Source: CAYNWT01 sp964450955 | GTDB taxonomy: Bacteria > Planctomycetota > Planctomycetia > Planctomycetales > Planctomycetaceae | Assembly (NCBI GenBank): GCA_964450955.1 | Contig: CAYVFI010000005.1 | Location: 1-64,000 of the forward strand | DNA length: 64,000 nt | Direction of reading: 5' to 3' | Shown: piece after piece, positions 1 through 8,814 of the stretch | Layout: each line of letters starts with the position of its first letter | How positions within the stretch are numbered: position 1 is the stretch's first letter | Program-made: the position numbers and the translations under genes | The notes under the pieces: model-generated | The model's input: only the letters and a program-made list of their open reading frames with translations | The model's database searches: none | What the model was told of the DNA's origin: nothing

Positions 1-115
1 CGGTCTCAGCCGCGGGAGAGGGGCAAGCGCAACCGCTGACAAATGAGGATTGACAAATAACCAATGACAAATTTCTCACGGTCAATTTGTCATTCCGTAT
101 TTCACATTTGTCAAT
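1..115 (-). repeat. Dispersed palindromic repeat family A, copy 1
   Basis: The first ~35 bases are the reverse complement of the motif GCGGCTGAGACCG plus CCCTCTCCC found at 3950-3985. They are followed by a run of alternating 'gacaaat' and 'atttgtc' words that matches 3885-3945 in reverse orientation. The copy sits just past the 3' end of parB. A related CTCTCCC/GGGGGCGAGG palindrome follows at 138-195. Similar copies are at 39344-39523 and 48860-48924. It is probably non-coding. Confidence 0.7.
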
Positions 116-137
116 GCTGACCCCCGACCAAGCGCTG

Positions 138-195
138 CCCCCTCTCCCGAGCTTACAGCCCGACCTCTCCCCCAAAAGGGGGCGAGGTGACAGGC
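138..195. repeat. Family A repeat variant (CTCTCCC palindrome)
   Basis: This stretch holds two CTCTCCC blocks followed by a G-rich complementary arm (GGGGGCGAGGTGACAGG), giving a stem like those at 3965-4012 and 39498-39523. It lies immediately beyond copy 1. Nothing else recognisable lies between here and the parB stop. Confidence 0.5.
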
Positions 196-291
196 CGCCG
201 TCACCACTACATCATCATCCGGGGGGTAAACCCCTCAACCCCGGTCACCTCACCTACCGGATACCGATCGAACGGAACGTTCGCGTTCGCG

Positions 292-1251
292 CTAGGCGGC
301 GTTGCGGAGGGAACGCATTAGGCGTTCGAAGTCGTCGTTGGAGCCGAAGTGGAGGACTACTTTGCCGGTGTCCTTTGTCTTCAGGGCAATCTCAACTTTG
401 ACGCCCAGTTTCTCCCGTAGTTGGTCCTGAAGAGACGTGACGTGGGTGGATGGCTTTGGTCGTGGAGTCGGTGTGGAGCGCGCCGCGGTTGATGGGGCGG
501 CTTTGGGTTCCGGGTTCAGGATTTCGCGGACAGCTTGTTCTGTCTTGCGGACTGACCACTGTTCGCTTTGGATGAGCTGACTGATGGCGGATTGTTGTTC
601 GGCCGGGAGAGCCAGCAGCGCGCGGGCGTGGCCGCCGGTAATGAGGTTTGACTTGACCGCGTTGCGAACGGGTTCGGTCAGTTCCAGCAGGCGCAGAATG
701 TTGCTGACTGTGGATCGGTTCATGCTGAGGTGTTGGGCGAGTTCTTCGATGGTGCTTTCGAAGTGATCGAGGTACTCGCGGAACGCTTCGGCTTTTTCCA
801 GAACGTTGAGGTCGCGGCGTTTGAGGTTCTCTTCAATCGCGGCTTCGCAGGCGCCGCGGTCGTCCATTTTCATGACGCGGCAGGGAACCGTCGATAGCTG
901 TGCGCGTTGAGCGGCGCGCCAGCGGCGTTCGCCGGCGATGAGCTGGTAGCCGCCGTTGACCATGCGGACCAGAAGCGGCTGAAGAACACCGTGCTGGCGG
1001 ATGCTTTCCGCGAGTTCTTCCAGCCCGTCCTCGTCAAACTCTTTGCGAGGCTGATACGGATTGGTTTCGATGAGTTCCAACGCGATTTCGTCGGAGACGG
1101 TGTCGGCTTCGTCCTTATCGCGCATGGCGGACAGCGCGGCCGGTTCTTCCATGTTGCTGGGGTCGCCAGAACCAAGTAGTGCGTTGAGGCCGCGGCCCAA
1201 ACGTCGTTTCAAACCGGTTTCCTGCTCAGAGGCAGGCATTGCAACTTCCAT
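292..1251 (-). CDS. parB: Chromosome-partitioning protein ParB
   Basis: ParB is a CTP-dependent DNA clamp that loads at parS centromere sites and organises origin segregation. From the chosen start (319 aa) there is an N-terminal basic RLGRGLNALL motif (residues 18-27, typical of the ParA-stimulating end). It is followed by a NPYQPRK box (64-70), the GERRWRAA CTP-binding motif (107-114), the ENLKRRDLN box (141-149), a helix-turn-helix at about 168-190 (LAQHLSMNRSTVSNILRL) and a C-terminal dimerisation region. The reading frame stays open upstream to 1344, but the ATG at 1251 has GGAG about 7 nt before it; the ATG at 1239 is an alternative. No parA is adjacent: the next gene (MoxR) is divergent. 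A cluster of parS-like sites lies 37 kb away at 38098-38329. Confidence 0.95.
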   Translation of the reverse strand: MEVAMPASEQETGLKRRLGRGLNALLGSGDPSNMEEPAALSAMRDKDEADTVSDEIALELIETNPYQPRKEFDEDGLEELAESIRQHGVLQPLLVRMVNGGYQLIAGERRWRAAQRAQLSTVPCRVMKMDDRGACEAAIEENLKRRDLNVLEKAEAFREYLDHFESTIEELAQHLSMNRSTVSNILRLLELTEPVRNAVKSNLITGGHARALLALPAEQQSAISQLIQSEQWSVRKTEQAVREILNPEPKAAPSTAARSTPTPRPKPSTHVTSLQDQLREKLGVKVEIALKTKDTGKVVLHFGSNDDFERLMRSLRNAA

Positions 1252-1344
1252 CTTACCGCTCCATCCCTGGAGAATTCTCGCTGGCCATCCTTGACCGGCT
1301 CGAGTTTGGCGGGAACCGCTGTGTGAGAGAGGAACCGACACCAA

Positions 1345-1809
1345 GGTTTGTCATCGGCGTGTGACGGTGGCTGTATCCACGAGCCTAGCGAACATACCGG
1401 TCGGTGAGACCGGGGCCTGTAGGCTGTTTGTGAAAGATCGGTAAGTGCCGGCGGGCGGGTTGTGTCGAGTTGATTCTTTGATGCTTGTGGAGCCGGAGGT
1501 GGGCAGTTTTGGCCGAACCACAATTGCGGAATTAGCTAGCGTTCGGTTCGGTTTTTCACTGGGAATAGGCTTTGTGCGGCAACGAATCTGACAGCGGGGT
1601 CTTGTGTTCACACAGTAATATTCCCCACACCAATTCCCATTGCCGCTAAGCCAGCGTTCTGTACTCGTATTGGAAGACAGTGAGTGGGTCGGCGTAGTAG
1701 GATAGGAACTTCAGACGAGCCAGACGGATCCAAACCGGGCAGATCGGCGATTGCCGCCGATTTTGGGGCCCGGGGTCGAGATCGGATATATTGAGCAAGG
1801 GCGAGCAAC
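1345..1809. other. Intergenic region between parB and the Bat operon
   Basis: This 465-bp divergent spacer should carry the promoters of both parB and the Bat operon. I see no convincing coding region, palindromic repeat or parS-like 16-mer in it. Confidence 0.4.
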
Positions 1810-2799
<990 letters not shown>

Positions 2800-2906
2800 G
2801 TTGGTGTGTGGCCGGCTGGTCGGGTGATGATTCACAGGTCGGGCGCTCACGCTGCTGCAATGACAAAGTTACGGGCCGGTGCCCATGCTACGTTTTAAAG
2901 TTCAGA

Positions 2907-3842
2907 ATGTTCTGGCCATTCAAAAAACGTGAACCGCAGACTGTCGATTTGATCGGAACCGATCAGACCGTAAACGAAATTCTGCGCAAGGTGCAGCGGA
3001 TTCGTTTGGTGGCGAATCGGTCTGTCGATGACTTCATGGCGGGGCAGTATAAGAGCGTGTTCCGCGGTCGCGGGATGGAGTTTGATGAGGTTCGCGAGTA
3101 CCAGCCCGGCGACGACGTCCGTTCGATTGACTGGAACGTGACGGCTCGGGAAGGAAAGCCGTACATCAAACGATACTGCGAAGAACGCGAACTCACGGTC
3201 ATGTTTGTGTTTGACGTGTCGGCGTCCGGTGTGTTTGGTTCGGGCAGTCAATCGAAGCTGGATTTGCTGATTGAAGTATGCGCGCTGTTGATGTTTTCGG
3301 CGATCCGCAACAACGACAAGGTGGGGTTGGTGACGTTTGCTGATGACGTGCAGGTGTACCATTCGCCGTCGAAGGGTAAGAGCAACGTTTTGCGATTAAT
3401 TCAGGAATTGGTCAGCACAAAACCCGTTGCTGCTCCAACCCGACTGGATACGGCCCTTGAGTTTGTCAATCGTGTCCAAAAACGCCGTGCGGTGGTGTTT
3501 TTGGTGAGCGATTTTCTGGGTATACCAGCCGGGAAGAACCTGGCGATAACGCGTCGTCGGCATGATTTAGTTGCGGTAACGGCATCGGATCCGCGAGAGC
3601 ATGAGTTACCGAATGTTGGCTTTGTGACACTGCAGGATCCGGAGACCGGCGAGCTTCGCGAAGTGGATACAAGCAGCAGTCGTTTGCGGCATGAGTTTGC
3701 TAAGCGCGCGGTGGAGCGCGAAGAGGTCCTGTCAGCGCAGTTGAAGCGAGCAGGTGTTGATCGTCTGCCGGTGATGACGGACGAACCGTATGTGCAAACG
3801 TTGCAGCGGTTCTTTCGAATGCGCGAAAGGCGGGGGCGATGA
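2907..3842 (+). CDS. DUF58 domain protein of the Bat operon
   Basis: DUF58 proteins are VWA-like partners of MoxR ATPases. The 311-aa protein carries the family core around DEVREYQPGDDVRSIDWN, followed by a VWA-like strand with DVSAS as a partial metal-site motif, and ends in basic residues (RMRERRGR). The frame is open back to 2808, but those codons lie over a stretch that looks non-coding (the poorly conserved leader contains Cys-Cys and has no motif). The ATG at 2907, just before FWPFKKRE, is therefore preferred. The stop overlaps the next start by 4 nt (ATGA), suggesting translational coupling. Confidence 0.9.
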   Translation: MFWPFKKREPQTVDLIGTDQTVNEILRKVQRIRLVANRSVDDFMAGQYKSVFRGRGMEFDEVREYQPGDDVRSIDWNVTAREGKPYIKRYCEERELTVMFVFDVSASGVFGSGSQSKLDLLIEVCALLMFSAIRNNDKVGLVTFADDVQVYHSPSKGKSNVLRLIQELVSTKPVAAPTRLDTALEFVNRVQKRRAVVFLVSDFLGIPAGKNLAITRRRHDLVAVTASDPREHELPNVGFVTLQDPETGELREVDTSSSRLRHEFAKRAVEREEVLSAQLKRAGVDRLPVMTDEPYVQTLQRFFRMRERRGR

Positions 3843-5026
3843 GCGGGTGGGTGTCAGGGGATCGTTGTCGGGTGTCGGCAATGGCAAATGGCAAATGTGA
3901 ACTAAGAAATGGCAAATTGGCCCTTGGGAATTTGTCATTTGTCAGGGGTTGCGCTTGGCCCTCTCCCGCGGCTGAGACCGCGACCTCTCCCGCAGGCGGG
4001 AGAGGTGGCAGGGTTTGGTTGGCGGGTTTGAGTTTGAGTTTGATATTGCTGGGGTTGTGTGGGTGTTCTTCTAAGGCGGTGAACGAGGCGGTGAAGGATG
4101 AGACCGCGTCGGCGATTACTGCGGAGGTTTCGCGGGGGCCGTTTTCGTTGCAGGTTCGGTTTTCGCCTGAGTCCCCCAGTCTTTCGGATGAGGTGACGTT
4201 GTCTATCACGATTCGCCGTGATGAAAAGTATTCCGTGTTGCCGCCTGAGATGACGGATCTGTTTGAGGATTTCCTGATTAGCGATTTTGACACGCGGCTG
4301 CCGCGGACGGACGGTGGCAGGGTTGTTGTCGAACACGTCTATACTTTGGAACCGCTGACGCCCGGTGAGGTGACGTTGGAGGCCATTCCGTATCGTTTTA
4401 AAGCGGGCCAGGATTCCGAACCGGTGGTTGTCGAAACGGAACCGCTTACCGTCCAGGTTCGCACGATGTTCGATTTGCGTAACCCATCGCTTACGGATCT
4501 GGCGGACCCACAGGGTCCGTTGATGTTGGACCCCGACCCGTACCGGCATGCGTACTGGATTGCGGGCGGCGTGTTGTTGGCGATGCTATTGATTTTTGTG
4601 TGGATGAAACGAAAGAGGAAGCCGGTTCCGACCGGACCAACTCTCACACCCGCGCAAATTGCGCGTCGGGATTTGGAGGCTTTGCGGACTGCGGGACTTG
4701 CGGAAACGGATCACAAGAAGTTCTACGTCGAACTGACCGGGATCGTGCGCCGGTATGTTGAAGGCACCACCTCCATTCGCGCGCCTGAGCAGACGACGGG
4801 TGAGTTTCTGCGGGAGATTGAACAGCGGCGGTTGTTCTCGACAAGAGAGCAGGAGAAGTTTCGGTTCTTTCTGGAAGCGGCAGACCTTGTGAAGTACGCG
4901 GCTCAGACACCGGGTGAGGAAGAAATTGGGGCAAGCTGGCGGACGGCTGAGGCGTTTGTTGTGGAGCGCGTGCTTGATGGAGCTCAGCCAGCGCATGTGG
5001 TGACCGCGGAGGACGTGGTCTCGTGA
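3839..5026 (+). CDS. Lipoprotein with BatD-like and DUF4381-like regions
   Basis: This gene occupies the DUF4381 position of Bat loci. The 395-aa frame starts at an ATGA overlap with the DUF58 gene. Residues ~16-57 are a direct translation of dispersed repeat family A. Next come a hydrophobic leader and lipobox (LLGLCGC, about 70-76), then an Ig-like periplasmic part resembling BatD repeats (SPSLSDEVTLSI). A membrane segment follows (YWIAGGVLLAMLLIFVW, starting ~239), and a basic cytoplasmic tail with the DUF4381-type pattern RRDLEALR. If the repeat-derived leader is not translated, a TTG near 4019 could be the start. It probably links the MoxR/DUF58 pair to the membrane VWA proteins. Confidence 0.75.
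   Translation: MSGWVSGDRCRVSAMANGKCELRNGKLALGNLSFVRGCAWPSPAAETATSPAGGRGGRVWLAGLSLSLILLGLCGCSSKAVNEAVKDETASAITAEVSRGPFSLQVRFSPESPSLSDEVTLSITIRRDEKYSVLPPEMTDLFEDFLISDFDTRLPRTDGGRVVVEHVYTLEPLTPGEVTLEAIPYRFKAGQDSEPVVVETEPLTVQVRTMFDLRNPSLTDLADPQGPLMLDPDPYRHAYWIAGGVLLAMLLIFVWMKRKRKPVPTGPTLTPAQIARRDLEALRTAGLAETDHKKFYVELTGIVRRYVEGTTSIRAPEQTTGEFLREIEQRRLFSTREQEKFRFFLEAADLVKYAAQTPGEEEIGASWRTAEAFVVERVLDGAQPAHVVTAEDVVS
3883..4012 (+). repeat. Dispersed palindromic repeat family A, copy 2 (inside a reading frame)
   Basis: Two parts are visible. One is a 'gcaaat/atttgtc' inverted-repeat section (3883-3945). The other is CCCTCTCCC-GCGGCTGAGACCGCG-ACCTCTCCC followed by GGCGGGAGAGGT, which folds into a strong hairpin. 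It matches the window's first ~110 bases in reverse orientation. The copy lies within the open frame of the lipoprotein gene and encodes the peptide WPSPAAETATSPAGGRGG before the signal sequence. Confidence 0.8.
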
Positions 5027-6105
5027 ATATTGATCGCTTCAATGATCCTGTGTGGTTTCTGGCGCTGCTGTGTCTGGTTCCGATTGTTGTCCGTATGTTT
5101 CGCCATCGGCGGCAGGTATCGGTTGTGTTTTCCAGTCTCAGCATTCTGGACGGCATTGGTGGTTCGTGGCGTTCGCGCGTGCGTCCGTGGTTGATGTGGT
5201 TACGTGTGTTGGGATTGGTTTGCGTCGTAGTTGCACTGGCTCGGCCGCAGCAGGGAATTAGCGGGTTTCGTGAACGTCGTGAGGGCGTTGCGATTCAAAT
5301 TTGCCTGGACCGTTCGACATCAATGTCTGCGCAGGATTTCGAACTGCAGGGCGATCTGGCTTCGCGTTTGAAAGCGGTTAAGGAAGTGATTCGGCAGTTT
5401 GTCATGGGTAACGAACAGACAACTCTGGCTGGTCGTCCAGACGATCAGATTGGTTTAGTCGCGTTTGGCGGTTTTGCTGAGGTGCGATGTCCGGAGACTC
5501 TGGATCACACTGTCTTCCTGGACATTCTTAAAAGCGTGCAGTTACCGGAACCGGTGCGCAATCCGGATGGGTCTGTTTTGGGTGCGGGCTACAACCTGTA
5601 CCAGGAGGAAGGCGCGACTGCGATTGGTGATGCGCTGGCTTTGTCGGCGGACCAGTTGCGAACGTCTGATGCGAAGAGCAAAGTGATTATTTTGCTGTCT
5701 GATGGCGAACACAATGCGGGCGTGTTGAGTCCGGATCAGGCGATTGCGATTGCGAAGCAGTTTGACATTCGCGTGTACTCTATTGGCGTTGGTTCGACCG
5801 GGCGGCGGTTCATCAGAGTCATTGATGCGTTTGGCAATGTGCAGTACCGGCCAAAAGATTTACGACTTGACCAGGAGACACTAACGAAGATTGCGGAAGA
5901 AACCGGTGGCAGGTATTTCCACGCGGACAATACAGCGTCGTTGGTAGACGTCTACAAAGAAATCGACGCGTTGGAGAAAACGTCTACCGAAGGCACGGTC
6001 TACCGCGACTACCGTGAACTTTGTTTTCCCTGGTTGTTGGCGGGTTTGTTGTTGATCGCGACAGAGATTGTGCTGGGGACAACTATGTTTCGGGGGATCC
6101 CATGA
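5023..6105 (+). CDS. batA: BatA-like von Willebrand factor A membrane protein
   Basis: This is a 360-aa inner-membrane VWA protein. Two hydrophobic segments (about 11-25 and 55-72) precede the ARPQ motif, followed by a complete metal-ion adhesion site DRSTS (96-100), later SDGEHN, and a C-terminal membrane helix (PWLLAGLLLIATEIVLG). The start is a GTG overlapping the preceding stop (GTGA), with GGAGG about 10 nt upstream. It is followed by a second VWA gene with an ATGA overlap, the standard BatA-BatB order. It is predicted to form a periplasm-facing complex with its neighbours; the biochemical role is unproven. Confidence 0.9.
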   Translation: MNIDRFNDPVWFLALLCLVPIVVRMFRHRRQVSVVFSSLSILDGIGGSWRSRVRPWLMWLRVLGLVCVVVALARPQQGISGFRERREGVAIQICLDRSTSMSAQDFELQGDLASRLKAVKEVIRQFVMGNEQTTLAGRPDDQIGLVAFGGFAEVRCPETLDHTVFLDILKSVQLPEPVRNPDGSVLGAGYNLYQEEGATAIGDALALSADQLRTSDAKSKVIILLSDGEHNAGVLSPDQAIAIAKQFDIRVYSIGVGSTGRRFIRVIDAFGNVQYRPKDLRLDQETLTKIAEETGGRYFHADNTASLVDVYKEIDALEKTSTEGTVYRDYRELCFPWLLAGLLLIATEIVLGTTMFRGIP

Positions 6106-7136
6106 TTGATTGGTTCCAACCGAACTGGCTGCTGGCACTTTGGCTGGTGCCTGTTGTGGCGTTTCTTCTGTTTGCGACTGGCCGATGGCGTCGTCGAGCG
6201 GCCGAACGTTTTGCTGCGGCTCCGATGCTTAACCGGTTGGCTCCACAAGCCGACGGTGGCAGGCGGCTGGCGAAGATTGTTCTGGTGACGGTGGCTTTAC
6301 TCTGTTTGTTACTGGCGATCGCGCGGCCCCGTTATGGGACTTACATGCAGGATATCTCAACCAGTGGCACGGACATTTACATTCTGCTGGACGTGTCACG
6401 ATCGATGTTGGCGGAAGATGTGAAGCCGAACCGGCTGGAACGCGCGAAGTCGGACGTGCTTGATCTGGTGAATCGCCTGCAGGGTGATCGCATTGGGTTG
6501 ATTGCGTTTGCGGGCACACCGGTTCTTAAATCGCCGCTGACGACCGACACGGATTTTTTTCGTGAACAGCTAAACGCCGTTACCACCGACGCCAGTCCAC
6601 GTGGCGGCAGTATGCTTGGTGATGCAATTCTGAAATCGTTGGAGTCGATGGAGTCGCGGTACGATCGGCAGCAGGTGCTTATTCTGATTACTGATGGTGA
6701 GGATCAGAATTCGTTTGTGCAGGAGGCGGCGAAGGCGGCGGCCGAACGCGACGTTCGAATCATTTCGGTCGGGATTGGCGACCCAAACGATGGTGCTCGA
6801 ATTCCGGTTCGATCGAAATCCGGGGCGCTGTCATACCTGCAGTACAGCGGCCAGGAGGTTTGGTCGGTGTTGCGTGAGGAAACATTGAAAGATCTGGCTG
6901 AGACCACGGGTGGAGCCTACATTCCGGCTCGAACAAGCGTGTACGATTTGGGTGACATTTACGAAAATCACTTGTCAGCAATCACGCGATCACAACGGGA
7001 TGTGCAGAAGCGTCGACGGTTGCGCGAACGGTTCCAGCTGTTTGCCGGGATCGCATTTTTCTGTTTGGTGATTGACGGGTTATTGTCTGCTTTTGATATC
7101 CAGTCTGGTTCGTCGCAGCCCGCAATGAAGTCGTAA
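6102..7136 (+). CDS. batB: BatB-like von Willebrand factor A membrane protein
   Basis: This is a 344-aa paralogue of the preceding gene. It has an N-terminal membrane helix (LLALWLVPVVAFLLF), a second helix ending in AIARPRYG (72-79), MIDAS motif DVSRS (97-101), ITDGEDQN further on, and a C-terminal hydrophobic segment. The start ATG at 6102 overlaps the batA stop; an in-frame ATG at 6021 lies inside batA and is not needed. Divergence between the two VWA proteins is large enough to suggest separate roles. Confidence 0.9.
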   Translation: MIDWFQPNWLLALWLVPVVAFLLFATGRWRRRAAERFAAAPMLNRLAPQADGGRRLAKIVLVTVALLCLLLAIARPRYGTYMQDISTSGTDIYILLDVSRSMLAEDVKPNRLERAKSDVLDLVNRLQGDRIGLIAFAGTPVLKSPLTTDTDFFREQLNAVTTDASPRGGSMLGDAILKSLESMESRYDRQQVLILITDGEDQNSFVQEAAKAAAERDVRIISVGIGDPNDGARIPVRSKSGALSYLQYSGQEVWSVLREETLKDLAETTGGAYIPARTSVYDLGDIYENHLSAITRSQRDVQKRRRLRERFQLFAGIAFFCLVIDGLLSAFDIQSGSSQPAMKS

Positions 7137-7149
7137 GCGGAGTTTGTCT

Positions 7150-8814
7150 ATGTTTATTCGAAGTCAACGATTGGAACGCGTTCGGTGTCGGACAGCGTTG
7201 GTTCGATGGGCATTGTTCGCTTGCGCGATGCTGGCAATTGGTGGTGATTCGGATGTGGTTCGAAAGCGTGTCACGCAGGGTGTTGAGCAGTACCGTAAGG
7301 CCAAATACAGCAATGCTGCCAAGGCGTTTGCTGATGCGGAACTGCTGAGTCCGAAAAATCTGACGGTCAAATTCAACCGAGCCTGCGCGGAGGCTCGGAT
7401 TCGCAACCGGGCAGATGCGATGAGCTTGTATCGCCAGGCGGCGGCAACGCGCGATCCGAAGCTGGCTGCGGCTGCTCACTACAACCTTGGAAGCCTTGAA
7501 GCGTTGGAAGCGCAGGGCGTGTTTGGCGGTTCGCCTGAGAATGCATCGAAGGCTGATCGTGAACGCGGGATGGAACATCTGGCGGATGCGGTAAGTCACT
7601 TTCGCACCAGCTTAAACGCCGATCCATCCAGAAGTGACGCGCGGCGGAATATTGAAGTGATCCGGGCATGGCAGGCGAAGATGCGAAAAGTCTGGAAAGA
7701 GAAAGACCAGCAAAAAGAACAACAACAGCAGGAACCGGAGGAGTCGCTGACTCAGGTTCTGGTCCGGCTGGACAAGGCGCAGCACGCGGCGTTTGAGAAG
7801 AACTCAATCAGGGGAACTCGGCCCGACAAAAGTACGCTGCTGCAGCTACAGTCGGAAGCGTCATCGGTTGTTCCCGACTTAAAGGAAAAGGTGGGGAAGC
7901 AGTTCGCATCGACCCAGCAGGTTCCCGAAGACCAGCAAGAGGCGGTCGAGCAGGCGCGTCAGTTGTTTGAGCAGTTAGCGCGGCAGGTGGAAACGGCTAC
8001 TGACGGTGCGGTGACCGCGTTGGATGGCGGCAAAGTCGATGAGTCGATCGGGTTCCAGGTCGATGCGTTGGATCGCGTGAATGAGATGTACGCCATGGTG
8101 GGGCAGTTTCCTGAACATGTGGCTCATGCGCTGCGGTTGCAGCAAACGCTTGCGGGCACCGAAGGTGTCCCGGCTGCGACAGAAGAGGTTCAGATTCGCG
8201 GTGGGAACCCACTGCTTGAACGCCAAAGTCGAGTCGGTTTGTTGGCTGAACAACTGCCGCAGAAAGCAAAGCTATTTAGCGAGATATTGGAGCGGCAGGC
8301 GCAGCAGCAGCCAGCGCAGCCTCAGGATGCGAAGGCGCAGGAACGCAAGGATGGTTACCTGACTGCGGTCGAGCGTGCGATTGAGTTGGCCCCTGAGTTA
8401 AACGCTGCGATTGAATCGGCATCGAAGGAGCTACTGGTTCAGCAGGTGGCGGCTGCCAGCCCGCACATGGAAGAAGCCTACGAGATACTCAAGAAGATCG
8501 CGGAGACTCTTCCAGAGGACGACCAGCGCGGGGGGCAGGGCGATCAGCAGGAGAACCAAGACGATGGCGACAAGGATTCGGGTGACCAGGAGCAGCCGAA
8601 TCCCGATATGGCCGACGAGGACGAAGAGCAGGATCGTAAAGACAGTCAGCAGCAGCAGGAACAACAGAAACAGCAGGAGCAGGAGATTCGCGACAAGGAA
8701 GCGGCTGAGGCATTGATGCGGCAGGTTCGTGACCGCGAACAGGAGTTCAAGAACCTGAAAGAACAGCTTCGTGCAATGCGTTTGCGGCGATCTGCAGTGG
8801 AGCGCGACTGGTGA
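7150..8814 (+). CDS. TPR protein of the Bat operon (BatC-like)
   Basis: The protein is 554 aa from the ATG at 7150, which has CGGAG about 7 nt upstream (a TTG two codons earlier is less likely). A short N-terminal hydrophobic segment (WALFACAMLAIGG) suggests export. Tetratricopeptide-like helices follow (GVEQYRKAKYSNAAKAFADA). The long remainder is charged and Gln/Glu-rich with coiled-coil character, including acidic and QQQ-rich stretches near the C-terminus (~440-530). It fits the BatC position between BatB and BatD. The low-complexity tail makes fine assignment unsafe. Confidence 0.75.
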   Translation: MFIRSQRLERVRCRTALVRWALFACAMLAIGGDSDVVRKRVTQGVEQYRKAKYSNAAKAFADAELLSPKNLTVKFNRACAEARIRNRADAMSLYRQAAATRDPKLAAAAHYNLGSLEALEAQGVFGGSPENASKADRERGMEHLADAVSHFRTSLNADPSRSDARRNIEVIRAWQAKMRKVWKEKDQQKEQQQQEPEESLTQVLVRLDKAQHAAFEKNSIRGTRPDKSTLLQLQSEASSVVPDLKEKVGKQFASTQQVPEDQQEAVEQARQLFEQLARQVETATDGAVTALDGGKVDESIGFQVDALDRVNEMYAMVGQFPEHVAHALRLQQTLAGTEGVPAATEEVQIRGGNPLLERQSRVGLLAEQLPQKAKLFSEILERQAQQQPAQPQDAKAQERKDGYLTAVERAIELAPELNAAIESASKELLVQQVAAASPHMEEAYEILKKIAETLPEDDQRGGQGDQQENQDDGDKDSGDQEQPNPDMADEDEEQDRKDSQQQQEQQKQQEQEIRDKEAAEALMRQVRDREQEFKNLKEQLRAMRLRRSAVERDW

